A stretch of 64,000 nt of DNA, from positions 1-64,000 of the forward strand of contig MNWP01000006.1 in NCBI GenBank assembly GCA_001872575.1. Direction: 5' to 3'. The stretch comes from Candidatus Peregrinibacteria bacterium CG1_02_54_53. Its GTDB lineage: Bacteria; Patescibacteriota; Gracilibacteria; Peribacterales; Peribacteraceae. Made by a program: the position numbers and the translations under genes. The notes below the pieces were generated by a model, which worked only from the letters and a program-made list of their open reading frames with translations, ran no database searches and was not told the origin of the DNA. Positions 8,392 to 16,102 of this stretch are shown piece by piece (the stretch's first letter is position 1; each line of letters opens with the position of its first letter).

Positions 8392-8826
8392 ATGCGTCAT
8401 CGCAACTCTCGCCACCGGCTCGGAATCAAGCCCGCCCACGAGCGCATGTTCAAGCGTAATCTGGTCACGTCACTGCTTCTGTACGAGCAGGTTCGTACGA
8501 CGAAGCGGCGCGCACAGGTGGTGGCACCCATGGTGGACCGCCTCATTACGACAGCCAAGTCTGCGGCACCACACAACGCTATCCGTGCCATTAATCGGGT
8601 GGTGACCGATAAGAATGCGAGTCGCAAGATCATGGAAGTCTATGTGAAGCGCTTCGCCTCCGTCTCGTCCGGCCTCACGCGTATGGTGCCCGTGGGGGCG
8701 CGAGTGGGTGATGGCGCGTCACTCGTCGATCTCATGCTCGTGGAGGGGACACCGGTGACGGTCGAGCCAAAGCCCGCCAAGAAAGCTGCAGAACCAAAGA
8801 AGCCCCGTTCCTCCGTCAAGAAGTGA
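8392..8826 (+). CDS. rplQ: 50S ribosomal protein L17
   Basis: A 144-residue L17. The body starts MRHRNSRHRLGIKPAHER and shows MFKRNLVTSLLLYEQVRTTKRRAQ and the VKRFASVSSGLTRMVPVGARVGDGA segment. The last about 25 residues are a Lys/Pro-rich tail typical of extended L17 proteins. The TGA overlaps the GTG start of rplM by four bases, suggesting translational coupling. Confidence 0.96.
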   Translation: MRHRNSRHRLGIKPAHERMFKRNLVTSLLLYEQVRTTKRRAQVVAPMVDRLITTAKSAAPHNAIRAINRVVTDKNASRKIMEVYVKRFASVSSGLTRMVPVGARVGDGASLVDLMLVEGTPVTVEPKPAKKAAEPKKPRSSVKK

Positions 8827-9248
8827 AGACCTCAACGCCCAAACCACAGGCTCCACGCTGGCTTCTCATCGATGCTGAAGGCCAGGTGTTGGGACGTATG
8901 GCGTCGCGTATTGCCCTGTTGCTGCGCGGAAAGAACAAGCCCTCATTCTCGCCGCATCAGGTTTGCGGTGATCATGTGGTCATTGTTAACGCTGAGAAGC
9001 TGACCTTCACGCCGGCCAAGTTCCGTCGCAAGACGTATTACTCGCACTCGGGGTACCTCGGCCATCTGCGAGCCATTCCCCTCGAGAAGATGTTTGAAGA
9101 GGCTCCGGCAAAGCTTATCGAGCGATCGATCCGTACCATGCTCCCCAACAACCGCCTGCGCCCAAAGATTCTCAAGCGTCTGCACGTCTTTGCCGGCGCT
9201 ACGCATCCCTTTGAGGCGCAGAAGCCCGTTCCCACCTCTCTCCGCTAA
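8823..9248 (+). CDS. rplM: 50S ribosomal protein L13
   Basis: A 141-residue L13. Key segments are WLLIDAEGQVLGRMASRIALLLRGK, the FSPHQVCGDHVVIVNA loop, YSHSGYLG and MLPNNRLRPKILKRLHVFAG. The GTG start lies inside the rplQ stop (GTGA overlap); no ATG precedes the conserved WLLIDA segment. It is followed by rpsI after three bases, the universal L13-S9 pair. Confidence 0.96.
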   Translation: MKTSTPKPQAPRWLLIDAEGQVLGRMASRIALLLRGKNKPSFSPHQVCGDHVVIVNAEKLTFTPAKFRRKTYYSHSGYLGHLRAIPLEKMFEEAPAKLIERSIRTMLPNNRLRPKILKRLHVFAGATHPFEAQKPVPTSLR

Positions 9249-9251
9249 TCT

Positions 9252-9662
9252 ATGCAACCTTCCGAAAAGAAACGGCAGTACTTCAGCGGCGTTGGCAAGC
9301 GCAAGACAGCCATTGCCCGTGTGAAGGTTTTCGAAGGCGGAACCGGTGACGCCATGGTGAACGGCATGAAGATCAAAGAGTACTTCCAGACGACGTACCT
9401 CGTCGATAATGCTCTCTCTCCTGTGAAACTTGCGAACCTGAAAGGAAGTGTTGATCTTGAGGTGATTACGCGGGGCGGTGGCAAGGCAGCCCAATCCGAT
9501 GCCATGCGCCACGGTCTCAGCCGCGCGCTCCTCCTCCTGACACCCGAGCTACGTTCTGATCTCAAGCGGGTGGGATTCCTGCGCCGTGATGCCCGTATTA
9601 AGGAGCGCAAGAAGCCGGGCCTCAAGCGTGCACGTCGCGCGCCTCAGTGGCAGAAGCGTTAG
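9252..9662 (+). CDS. rpsI: 30S ribosomal protein S9
   Basis: A 136-residue S9. Begins MQPSEKKRQYFSGVGKRKTAIARV and ends with the basic tail KKPGLKRARRAPQWQKR, whose C-terminal Lys-Arg normally reaches the P-site tRNA anticodon. The GGGKAAQSDAMRHGLSRALL segment is typical. It ends the ribosomal gene run and is followed at once by a strong stem-loop at 9664-9696. Confidence 0.97.
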   Translation: MQPSEKKRQYFSGVGKRKTAIARVKVFEGGTGDAMVNGMKIKEYFQTTYLVDNALSPVKLANLKGSVDLEVITRGGGKAAQSDAMRHGLSRALLLLTPELRSDLKRVGFLRRDARIKERKKPGLKRARRAPQWQKR

Positions 9663-9663
9663 G

Positions 9664-9696
9664 CACGAAAGGAAACCTTATCGGTTTCCTCTCGTG
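9664..9696 (+). terminator. Stem-loop directly after rpsI
   Basis: CACGA-A-AGGAAACC (9664-9677) pairs with GGTTTCCT-C-TCGTG (9683-9696) around a five-base loop, with one A/C mismatch in a 14-bp stem. It starts two bases after the rpsI stop. There is no T-run, so it may act as an mRNA 3' end stabiliser or partial terminator. Confidence 0.65.
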
Positions 9697-9717
9697 ATCT
9701 CTCCTTCCCTTCAAGGT

Positions 9718-9761
9718 GTCGCTCCAGACAGGCGGAGCCTGTCTTCGCGACGGATATTTTT
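9718..9761. terminator. Hairpin plus T-run between convergent rpsI and the 9834 gene
   Basis: GTCGC-tcc-AGACAGGC (9718-9733) pairs with GCCTGTCT-tc-GCGAC (9737-9751) around a GGA loop, followed on the plus strand by a six-T run at about 9756-9761. It lies at the end of the ribosomal operon and beyond the 3' end of the minus-strand gene, so it is the likely intrinsic terminator. Confidence 0.65.
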
Positions 9762-9833
9762 TGCGTCTTGAACGAATTTTTGATTTCCAGAAAAAGCAGG
9801 TCTCTGGCTTTTACTGGCACTTGCCAAGCCTGT

Positions 9834-10190
9834 TTATGCGACTCCCAGTTTGACGTAGTACAGGCTCTTGCCGTCTTCCGTATCCAGAATGAAGCGGGCA
9901 TCCAGGCTCATGAGCTGCAGGATGGTCTGGCACATCTTGAGCAGCATAGCGGGCGGGAGCATCACGCCGGCCTCGAGGCAGGTGGCACACAGACCTGCGG
10001 CATCTTTACAACGCAAGAAAGGATCTCCGCGCTCCTGAATGACCTCCCGAAGCGAACTCTGCACTTCCACGACGTAGCGCTCAATGTAGGGCTCCAGCTC
10101 TTCGACAGCGAGCTCCTGCACTTCGGGCAGGGCTTCGATGATATCGAGGTCCGAGTGGATCGCATGAGCGATGCAGGCATCGAGGGTCAT
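9834..10190 (-). CDS. Hypothetical protein, 118 residues
   Basis: No family is recognised. The product is mostly alpha-helical and acidic, with a leucine/glutamate-rich first half (IIEALPEVQELAVEELEPYIERYVVEV), three cysteines in the centre (RCKDAAGLCATCLEAG, C-x6-C-x2-C) and a final beta-like segment (ARFILDTEDGKSLYYVKLG). The ATG at 10188-10190 is the first start. A plus-strand frame overlaps it almost fully (9768-10220), but it is rich in His/Gln/Leu shadow-type composition and lacks a promoter-like context, whereas this frame reads as a balanced protein. The gene is convergent with rpsI and divergent from tRNA-Thr. Confidence 0.55.
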   Translation of the reverse strand: MTLDACIAHAIHSDLDIIEALPEVQELAVEELEPYIERYVVEVQSSLREVIQERGDPFLRCKDAAGLCATCLEAGVMLPPAMLLKMCQTILQLMSLDARFILDTEDGKSLYYVKLGVA

Positions 10191-10301
10191 AGGTGTTTGT
10201 GTGAAATCTCATCATTATAGCAGAAATCCTTCTCCGGGAGAAGGCGCACAAAGTGAAGCAAACCGAACATTCTATGTTCTAAAAAGGAGAAGGCGCTTTT
10301 C

Positions 10302-10330
10302 TTGGATCTTCCCGAGGCTATACGTATAGT
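10302..10330 (+). promoter_or_regulatory. Sigma-70-like promoter for tRNA-Thr
   Basis: TTGGAT at 10302-10307 and TATAGT at 10325-10330 with a 17-base spacer. The tRNA begins 54 bases beyond the -10 box, leaving a short 5' leader for RNase P. dprA could be co-transcribed. Confidence 0.65.
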
Positions 10331-10384
10331 AGTGCCCTGCCCCTGGTCATTCATCGTTCTTTTTCCTGTATGGGCATCGATTAA

Positions 10385-10460
10385 GCCGCTGTAGCTCAGT
10401 TGGTAGAGCAACGGTATCGTAAACCGTGGGTCACCGGTTCAAATCCGGTCAGCGGCTCCA
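10385..10460 (+). tRNA. tRNA-Thr (anticodon CGT)
   Basis: A 76-nt tRNA with encoded CCA. The acceptor stem GCCGCTG pairs with CAGCGGC, the D arm contains AGCTCAGTTGGTAGAGC, the anticodon stem ACGGT/ACCGT encloses the loop ATCGTAA (anticodon CGT, reading ACG), and the T arm is CCGGTTCAAATCCGG. The discriminator base is T. Confidence 0.95.
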
Positions 10461-10487
10461 CTCTTCTCGCCATAGGGGCTTTTGTGT

Positions 10488-11582
10488 ATGCTTGCGGACC
10501 CTATGGATCGCACAACCGCCCTTACCTGGTCCTGGCTTAATATTCTCAATGCAAAGCGCTTGGAGCCGCTCCTGCGCGTTTACGGAGATCTCACAAAAGC
10601 GCTTGAGCAACTCGATGAACCACTCCTTAAGGAGCTCGGATGCCGGGACGATACAGTCTATGCCACACTCAATCGTCTCGAGGAATTTGATCCTGAAGCC
10701 TATGAGCAGGAGCTCAAGAAGCGGGGACTCTCTTTTATCACCATCGATGATCCCGAATTTCCCCAGCAGCTACGAGAGATTCCCGACGCTCCGGTTTTTC
10801 TCTACTGGCGTGGCGATCTGGCAATTCTTGAACAACCCTGCCTCGCGCTCGTGGGAACGCGGGAGATGAGTGACTACGGCAGACGCGTGACAGAGAGTTT
10901 CGTTCCGGAGTTCATACGTGCCGGCATGGTGACGGTGAGCGGCCTTGCGTTGGGTATCGATGCCACCGTCGCGCGAGAAACACTATCCTCAAGCGGCAAG
11001 ACCGTCGCTGTTCTGGGTCATGGGTTGGCGAAAATCTATCCGACTGAAAATGCCCGACTGGCCGAAGAAATCGTTTCGGGTGGAGGGCTTATTCTCTCGG
11101 AATTTCCTCTCGATGTGAAACCCGGAAAATTCACATTCCCGGCGCGTAATCGCATTATTGCCGGGCTCTCGCTCGGCACGGTTGTTCTGGAAGCCCCTCT
11201 GGGAAGCGGCGCACTCATTACCGCCGATCTGGCGCTGGATTACGGTCGTGAGGTCTTCGTCGTGCCGGGTCCGATCTTTGATCCCAACTACGCCGGCTGC
11301 CATCAAATACTTGGAAAAGGGCATGCCAAGCTGGTCAGTTCCGCCGCCGATATTCTCTCGGAGCTCGGTGTGGTAGTGCCCGAACATGCGCCGTCATCCT
11401 ATGATCCGCGTAGCGCGGCCGAAGAAACCCTTCTGCGCGTACTGACGACGATGCCCCAGACAGCCGATGATCTGACGGAGCGTGCCGGACTTTCTGCATC
11501 GGTTATTGCCTCATCACTCACCATGATGGAACTGGCCGGCGCCGTAAAGCAGGTGGAGAACGGGCAGTGGGTACGACGATAG
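10488..11582 (+). CDS. dprA: DNA-processing protein DprA (Smf)
   Basis: A 364-residue protein that loads RecA on incoming single-stranded DNA during transformation. An N-terminal helical region is followed by the Rossmann-like DprA fold: LALVGTREMSDYGRRV (about 121-136), VSGLALGIDATVARETL, VAVLGHGLAKIYP, LILSEFPLDVKPGKFTFPARNRIIAGLS and the LITADLALDYGREVFVVPG segment. A C-terminal winged-helix-like domain (about 300-364) completes the long form. The ATG at 10488 has AGGGGC eight bases upstream; 10503 is an alternative ATG and 10482 a TTG. It starts 27 bases after tRNA-Thr. CPR bacteria often keep com/dprA genes, consistent with DNA uptake. Confidence 0.94.
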   Translation: MLADPMDRTTALTWSWLNILNAKRLEPLLRVYGDLTKALEQLDEPLLKELGCRDDTVYATLNRLEEFDPEAYEQELKKRGLSFITIDDPEFPQQLREIPDAPVFLYWRGDLAILEQPCLALVGTREMSDYGRRVTESFVPEFIRAGMVTVSGLALGIDATVARETLSSSGKTVAVLGHGLAKIYPTENARLAEEIVSGGGLILSEFPLDVKPGKFTFPARNRIIAGLSLGTVVLEAPLGSGALITADLALDYGREVFVVPGPIFDPNYAGCHQILGKGHAKLVSSAADILSELGVVVPEHAPSSYDPRSAAEETLLRVLTTMPQTADDLTERAGLSASVIASSLTMMELAGAVKQVENGQWVRR

Positions 11583-11650
11583 GTTTGAGAAGCTGTAGAG
11601 GTTAGAGAGGCGGGAGAGGTTATACTTCAGAGAGTTATGGAGGAATCAAA

Positions 11651-11714
11651 CCTCTCAGGCTTCCCTAACCTCTTCAACCTCATAAACCCCTCCTCTCAGG
11701 CTTCCCTAACCTCT
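11651..11714. repeat. Two copies of a 23-bp direct repeat in the dprA downstream gap
   Basis: The 23-bp unit beginning CCTCTCAGGCTTCCC is at 11651-11673 and again, identical, at 11692-11714. The preceding bases 11595-11620 carry the opposite-strand match (AGAGGTTAG, GAGAGGC), so the array can fold into alternative hairpins. It lies between dprA and the promoter at 11740. Confidence 0.7.
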
Positions 11715-11739
11715 CAAACCTTTACAACCTTCTCCGGAC

Positions 11740-11769
11740 TTGGGCAAAGAATTGGCAGTGGTGTACACT
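11740..11769 (+). promoter_or_regulatory. Sigma-70-like promoter for the 11792 membrane protein
   Basis: TTGGGC at 11740-11745 and TACACT at 11764-11769, spacer 18 bases. The ATG at 11792 lies 22 bases after the -10 box. Confidence 0.5.
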
Positions 11770-11791
11770 TCCCTCAATTTCCCCTCATTTC

Positions 11792-12622
11792 ATGACTGCT
11801 TCTCTCGGTACATTGCTCACAGATTCCTGGGGCTCATTCCGTCGTGCGCTGACGCCCATTCTCGTCGGTGCTGTACTCTTCGGTCTCGTCATGGCGATCG
11901 GCCAATCATTCGTCGGCCAGCGTGTTGCTCAGAAGGCCGGATCCGTTTTTGAAAACATGGGGTTCGATCCGCAGCAAATGCAGGAGCTCCAGCAGCGTAT
12001 ACAGATGGGCGATGAAGCTGCGATGAATGAATTGGCCCAGCAAATGGAGAAGTTGGGTGGATCCGAAGGTGAGGCCATGGCCGGGGCAGTGGGATCGATG
12101 TATACGAGTCTTCTGCCCATGCTCGGCGCTTCTATGCTGATTATGTGGGTGATTTCTCTGATCGCCTCGGCGTATTTCCTTCTCATCGGTCTCAACGACA
12201 AGATCACGTTTCAGGCGGCCCGCGCACGAACGCCGGGTCTCATTATTCCGCTCTTCCTCCTTTCGTTGTGGGTGATGATCCGCTCGTTCATCTGGATTCC
12301 TATCATCGGCATCATCATCGCCATCATTCTCGGTCCGCGCTTCGTCTGTGCGCCTCTCTTGCTCGTACGTGATCACAAGGGAGTGCTCGAGAGTGCCAGC
12401 ATGAGCTACGCCAAGACGCGTGGCTTCTGGGGAAAGATCTTCGGCAACATTTTCGTTGCCGCCCTCTGCGCCATGATCGCTTTTATGGTGCTTGGATTTG
12501 TCGTCGGTTTCTTCGGTATGGGCGCTGCTAGCATTCTCATGCCGATGGTCAATATGCTCGCTACGGCGTTCCTTACGATCTTCGTGGTAAAACTGGGCAC
12601 GACGATCCTGTCCAAGGCGTAA
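11792..12622 (+). CDS. Multi-pass membrane protein, 276 residues
   Basis: The exact family is not recognised. It has a first hydrophobic helix at about 22-42, a Gln/Met-rich soluble segment (about 50-95, with QQMQELQQRIQ), then about five more helices between 105 and 272. The arrangement with small Gly/Ala-rich helices and the PLLLVRDHKGVLESASMSYAKTRGFWGKIFG loop resembles the membrane domain found with glycerophosphodiester phosphodiesterases and related DUF families, where such loops lie next to paired helices. It is monocistronic by its own promoter, and convergent with tpiA 10 bases downstream. A long frame on the opposite strand (11906-12748) is a shadow of its amphipathic code. Confidence 0.75.
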   Translation: MTASLGTLLTDSWGSFRRALTPILVGAVLFGLVMAIGQSFVGQRVAQKAGSVFENMGFDPQQMQELQQRIQMGDEAAMNELAQQMEKLGGSEGEAMAGAVGSMYTSLLPMLGASMLIMWVISLIASAYFLLIGLNDKITFQAARARTPGLIIPLFLLSLWVMIRSFIWIPIIGIIIAIILGPRFVCAPLLLVRDHKGVLESASMSYAKTRGFWGKIFGNIFVAALCAMIAFMVLGFVVGFFGMGAASILMPMVNMLATAFLTIFVVKLGTTILSKA

Positions 12623-12632
12623 AAGCCTTGCA

Positions 12633-13349
12633 TCAGTTGCGCGCCTGAATGGCTGCGAGCACGATCTTCGCAAAATTGTCGGGGCCAAGTGATATTTTGC
12701 CCACGAGGCCTCCGTCGATATCCGGTTGCTGGAGCAGCTCAAGAGCATTCTCAGGGTTCAGAGAACCGCCGTAGAGGATACGTGTGGTCTCGCGCCTTGC
12801 CTCGGGAATGAGTGATCGGATGAACGCGTGCATATCTTGCGCCTGCTCGGGGGTGGGGGTAACGCCCGTGCCGATGGCCCAAACAGGCTCATAAGCAATC
12901 GTAACGGCCTCTCGCAGCGGGAGCACGCGTACCTGTCGCTCAACGACCTGCTTGTGGCGCTTGGTCTTACGCTCCGCCTCGGTCTCGCCTACGCAGATCA
13001 CGGGATGCAGTCCGTTGCGCAGTGCTGCTTCGGCCTGAGCAACGACGTCAGAATCCTCCTCGCCGTGATCGCGACGGCGCTCGCTATGTCCGCAGAGCAC
13101 AAACTGACACCCTACTTTTTTGAGCATGGTCATGCTCACATCACCCGTATGGGCGCCAGTGGAGTCTGCATGCCCGTACTGGGCACCAGTAGGCAGACCT
13201 TCTCCAATGCAGGAGATGAGTTCCAGAAATGTCGGAAAGACGATCGTGTCGACTCCGTGTTGCGGGTGAAATGGTGAGTCGGATGTCAGTGCTCCGTCGG
13301 GCACGGGATTCATCTTCCAGTTGGCGGCAATGAGAGGAGTTCTAGACAT
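12633..13349 (-). CDS. tpiA: Triosephosphate isomerase
   Basis: A 238-residue enzyme interconverting dihydroxyacetone phosphate and glyceraldehyde 3-phosphate. Catalytic residues are visible: N10 and K12 in AANWKMN, H88 in VLCGHSERR, E154 in AYEPVWAIGTG, with the phosphate-gripping loop 6 (WAIGTG) and the C-terminal YGGSLNPEN and GGLVGK segments. The chain is a little shorter than the usual 250. The ATG at 13347-13349 begins MSRTPLIAANW. A second copy of the first coding bases lies 145 bases upstream (13471-13485), separated by palindromic repeats. With rpiB and rpe nearby, it belongs to the lower-glycolysis and pentose-phosphate set. Confidence 0.95.
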   Translation of the reverse strand: MSRTPLIAANWKMNPVPDGALTSDSPFHPQHGVDTIVFPTFLELISCIGEGLPTGAQYGHADSTGAHTGDVSMTMLKKVGCQFVLCGHSERRRDHGEEDSDVVAQAEAALRNGLHPVICVGETEAERKTKRHKQVVERQVRVLPLREAVTIAYEPVWAIGTGVTPTPEQAQDMHAFIRSLIPEARRETTRILYGGSLNPENALELLQQPDIDGGLVGKISLGPDNFAKIVLAAIQARN

Positions 13350-13500
13350 AGATCGTATGGAGGAGGAAAACAGCTGAGGAAATCCTGCCCTCGGCCCTGA
13401 GAGGGCTCGGGCCCTCGAACGGGAGCGAAGCCGAAGGGTCGAAGATCCTGAGCGAAGCCGAAGGATTGGTGGCAATGAGAGGAGTGCGTGGCATACGGGA
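13350..13500. repeat. REP-like palindromes flanked by a duplicated tpiA 5' end
   Basis: The 15-mer GGCAATGAGAGGAGT occurs at 13326-13340 (codons for TPLIA in tpiA) and again at 13471-13485. The outer copy still encodes MPRTPLIATN on the minus strand, then runs into repeat sequence made of CCTTCGGCTTCGCTC units (CTGAGCGAAGCCGAAGG on the plus strand, 13448-13464, and GAGCGAAGCCGAAGG, 13424-13438). The layout suggests that a palindromic element inserted at or near the tpiA start, with duplication of the 5' end. Confidence 0.65.
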
Positions 13501-13552
13501 AGTGTAGCAGACAGCTTTCTCCTGAGGCCAAGCCGCGCTACCATCCAAGCGT

Positions 13553-13990
13553 ATGAAGAAATTCACGCGCATCGTTCTCGCAGCCGACCACGCCGGTTTT
13601 TCTCTTAAAGAAGCCGTAAAGGCTCATTTACAAACGCAAGGAATCGATACGATCGATGTAGGGACGTTCTCAGAAGAGTCCGTCGACTACCCCGCAATCA
13701 TTCGCAAGGGTTGTGCGGCTGCTCTCGAACAGAATACTTACGCAATCGTTTTCGGGGGCAGCGGAAACGGCGAGGCCATGGCGGCCAATAAGGTCCGTGG
13801 TATTCGTGCGGCCCTCGTCTATAGTGACGAGACAGCCAGGCTTGCCCGCGCCCATAACAATGCCAACGTTATGAGCCTGGGCGGAAGGTTGACGAAACCC
13901 GAAGACGCACTGCGTTTCGTCGACCTCTTTCTCTTAACGGATTTCGAGGGCGGCCGGCATGAACGTCGCGTGGAAGATTTGGAACCGTGA
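13553..13990 (+). CDS. rpiB: Ribose-5-phosphate isomerase B (RpiB/LacAB family)
   Basis: A 145-residue isomerase of the pentose phosphate pathway (ribose 5-phosphate to ribulose 5-phosphate). The N-terminal AADHAGFSLKEAV (10-22) binds the phosphosugar. The active loop FGGSGNGEAMAANKVRGIR (67-85) has glycine in place of the catalytic cysteine of the Escherichia coli type and a glutamate (E74), matching the mycobacterial type, where that glutamate is the base. H101 and N102 lie in ARAHNNANVM. Starts at the ATG four codons before the first strand and ends four bases before the AEC permease gene. Confidence 0.93.
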   Translation: MKKFTRIVLAADHAGFSLKEAVKAHLQTQGIDTIDVGTFSEESVDYPAIIRKGCAAALEQNTYAIVFGGSGNGEAMAANKVRGIRAALVYSDETARLARAHNNANVMSLGGRLTKPEDALRFVDLFLLTDFEGGRHERRVEDLEP

Positions 13991-13993
13991 GCG

Positions 13994-14920
13994 ATGACGA
14001 TTTTTTTCGCCCTCATCGGAAAGCTTCTGCCGCTCTATCTTTTTATCGTGGCGGGGTACGCACTCGGCGTGCTGCTTCATCTGAAGCGTCGGCCCGTTGC
14101 CGTTCTGCTTCTCTATATTCTCTCGCCCATTGTCGTTCTTGAGGGCGGATGGACGGCACCCGTAAGTCGCGGCACACTTGCGCTTCCGTTGCTTTTTCTT
14201 GTGATTTGCAGCGTTCTCTGCGGGTGTTTTTATCTTGTGAGCGCCTTTGTATGGAAGCGGGGTGATACGATGCGCAATCTTGCCGCCTTCGCTTCTGCCG
14301 ACGGCAACAGCGGCTACTTCGGCATTCCCGCGGGTCTCGCACTCTTCGGTCCGCAGTCGCTTGGAATCATCGTGCTCTGTTCACTGGGATTCTTACTCTA
14401 CGAGTGTTCCGTGGGATTCTTTACGCTGGCACGAGGCAACTTCACGATTCGCGAGAGTCTGCGCAAGGCCATCGCCCTCCCTCTGCTCTACGCTTTCGGC
14501 TTGGGTATGGCGGCGAATATCTGGCATTTGCAAGAGCCTGCGGTTCTGGTGGCCGTCTTTCGTGATGTTCGCAGTGCGTACAGCGTAATGGGAATGCTTC
14601 TCATCGGCATCAGTCTCGCAGGAGAGCGTCTGTCGGCAGTCGACGGCAGATTGCTTGCATTTACGACAGTGGCCAAGACGATCGTCTGGCCCGGACTTAT
14701 GTTGTTCCTCATCGCACTGGACCGGCATGTACTCCACATCTTCGGCAATGATGTTCACGGCGTGATACTGCTGATGGGCATGGTGCCTCTTGCCGTGAAT
14801 ACCGTGGTGTACTCTTCGGTACTTAAGGTTCATCCCGAGAGAGCGGCAGTCGCCGTTATGGTGAGCACGCTTCTCGCTCTGCCGTTCATTCCGCTTCTCT
14901 CGGCGTTCTTTCCGGCCTAG
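13994..14920 (+). CDS. AEC-family (auxin efflux carrier-like) permease
   Basis: A 308-residue inner-membrane protein with about ten predicted helices. It shows the family's N-terminal half (LPLYLFIVAGYALGVLL), an Asn-containing crossover (ASADGNSGYFGIPAGLALFG at about 97-116), matching the conserved N-x-G-x-x-P pattern of AEC transporters, and a mirror second half ending PLAVNTVVYSSVLKVHPERAAVAVMVSTLLALPFIP. Substrates in this family are small organic anions, but nothing in the sequence names one. It is four bases downstream of rpiB, so the two are likely co-transcribed. Confidence 0.85.
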   Translation: MTIFFALIGKLLPLYLFIVAGYALGVLLHLKRRPVAVLLLYILSPIVVLEGGWTAPVSRGTLALPLLFLVICSVLCGCFYLVSAFVWKRGDTMRNLAAFASADGNSGYFGIPAGLALFGPQSLGIIVLCSLGFLLYECSVGFFTLARGNFTIRESLRKAIALPLLYAFGLGMAANIWHLQEPAVLVAVFRDVRSAYSVMGMLLIGISLAGERLSAVDGRLLAFTTVAKTIVWPGLMLFLIALDRHVLHIFGNDVHGVILLMGMVPLAVNTVVYSSVLKVHPERAAVAVMVSTLLALPFIPLLSAFFPA

Positions 14921-14963
14921 TCCGTCGCTCCCCAAGACCGTCTGCCGATGCTACGATGGTTGC

Positions 14964-15611
14964 ATGTCGTCGCCTGTTCTCATTGCTCCCTCCATTCTTT
15001 CGGCGGATCTCTCGCATTTGCAGGAGGAGGTTGCAAGCATCGAACCGTTTGCCGATTGGCTGCAGATCGATGTGATGGACGGCCGTTTTGTGCCGAACAC
15101 GGCTTTCCCTGTCGAGATGGTGCGTACCATTGAGACGTCGTTGCCGCTCGATGTTCATCTCATGGTGCAAGATCCTGCAAAGTATGTGCAGGAATTTCTT
15201 CCTCTCCATCCACAGAACATCACTTTTCACGCGGAGGCGGCAGCAGACACAGCGTCTCGCCGAGCCCTGATGCAAGCCATCCGTGCCGGCGGAGCGACCG
15301 TAGGAATCGCCACCAATCCCCCCACGCCTTTGCAGGCGATCGATGATGTATTGGGCGAAGTGGATCTGCTGCTTGTCATGTCGGTGAATCCCGGGTTCGG
15401 CGGTCAGGCCTTTATTCCGTCCGTCCTCAAAAAAGTCGAGGAAGCACGAAAACGATATCCTCAACTGATGATTCAGATGGATGGCGGCGTTGATGCGCAA
15501 ACTGCACCGCTCTGCATCCGTGCCGGAGCCAACAATCTCGTGGCCGGCAGCTTCATCTTTCGTGCCCCCGACAGGGCCTCGGCCATCGCTTCTCTCCGTT
15601 CCTCCTCATGA
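14964..15611 (+). CDS. rpe: Ribulose-phosphate 3-epimerase
   Basis: A 215-residue TIM-barrel enzyme interconverting ribulose 5-phosphate and xylulose 5-phosphate. Family segments are APSILSADLSHL (8-19), IDVMDGRFVPNTAF (35-48), DVHLMVQDP with metal ligand H65, VNPGFGGQAFIPSVLKKV, and QMDGGVD containing the second catalytic aspartate. The first metal-ligand histidine (H-x-D before VMDG) is replaced by glutamine (Q34 in WLQIDVMDG), an unusual change at the metal site. The last four bases overlap the start of the DUF192 gene (ATGA). Confidence 0.93.
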   Translation: MSSPVLIAPSILSADLSHLQEEVASIEPFADWLQIDVMDGRFVPNTAFPVEMVRTIETSLPLDVHLMVQDPAKYVQEFLPLHPQNITFHAEAAADTASRRALMQAIRAGGATVGIATNPPTPLQAIDDVLGEVDLLLVMSVNPGFGGQAFIPSVLKKVEEARKRYPQLMIQMDGGVDAQTAPLCIRAGANNLVAGSFIFRAPDRASAIASLRSSS

Positions 15612-16096
15612 CGTACTCTCGCATATTCATCGGCCTTTCCGTCCTCTTGGTCTTAGCCGGTTGCGGACAAGCACCCGCCGCTGAATCTGATCAAGGTGCG
15701 TCCGCATCCATACAGCTGGCCGCCCCCGACGGGCACGTTGTTGGGCTCTCGGTGGAGCTGGCACGTACAGCCGCCGAACAACAGCAGGGCCTCATGGGTC
15801 GCACGTCCATGGCGTACGGTGCCGGCATGCTCTTCATCTTTCCCGACAGTGTTCAGCATTCCTTCTGGATGAAAGATACGGTGCTTCCGCTCGATATCAT
15901 CTTCTTCGACGGTGAGGGAAACGTCGTCTCGATGGCTTCGATGGAACCGTGTATCGCTGAGGCGGATACCTCTTGTCCTTCCACTTTTTCTGATGGCCCG
16001 GCCCGTTTCGCTCTCGAGGTGCCCAAGGGCTACCTCGCGGCGGCAGGTGTCGGCCCGGACTGGCGACTGGTCTTGGGTCCGTGGGCCTCGCGGTAG
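15608..16096 (+). CDS. DUF192-family lipoprotein
   Basis: A 162-residue protein with a lipoprotein signal (FIGLSVLLVLAGC, lipidated Cys at 19) and a DUF192 domain (about 34-160). Family marks are the RTAAEQQQGLMGRTSM segment, the GMLFIFPDSVQHSFWMKDTVLPLDIIFFD core and ALEVPKG near the C-terminus. The domain is widespread and its function is not established. The start overlaps the rpe stop by four bases, and the next gene begins after six bases, so rpe, this gene and the ALG10-like gene form one transcription unit. Confidence 0.88.
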   Translation: MTYSRIFIGLSVLLVLAGCGQAPAAESDQGASASIQLAAPDGHVVGLSVELARTAAEQQQGLMGRTSMAYGAGMLFIFPDSVQHSFWMKDTVLPLDIIFFDGEGNVVSMASMEPCIAEADTSCPSTFSDGPARFALEVPKGYLAAAGVGPDWRLVLGPWASR

Positions 16097-16102
16097 CACT
16101 GT

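Noticed and set aside
9768..10220. A 150-residue plus-strand frame covering the 9834-10190 gene
   Set aside because: It overlaps the opposite-strand frame nearly fully, has irregular composition and lies over the terminator hairpin region; the minus-strand frame reads as a better protein.
11906..12748. A 280-residue minus-strand frame opposite the 11792 membrane protein
   Set aside because: Rich in His, Glu and Arg from antisense of hydrophobic codons and runs into tpiA; a shadow frame.
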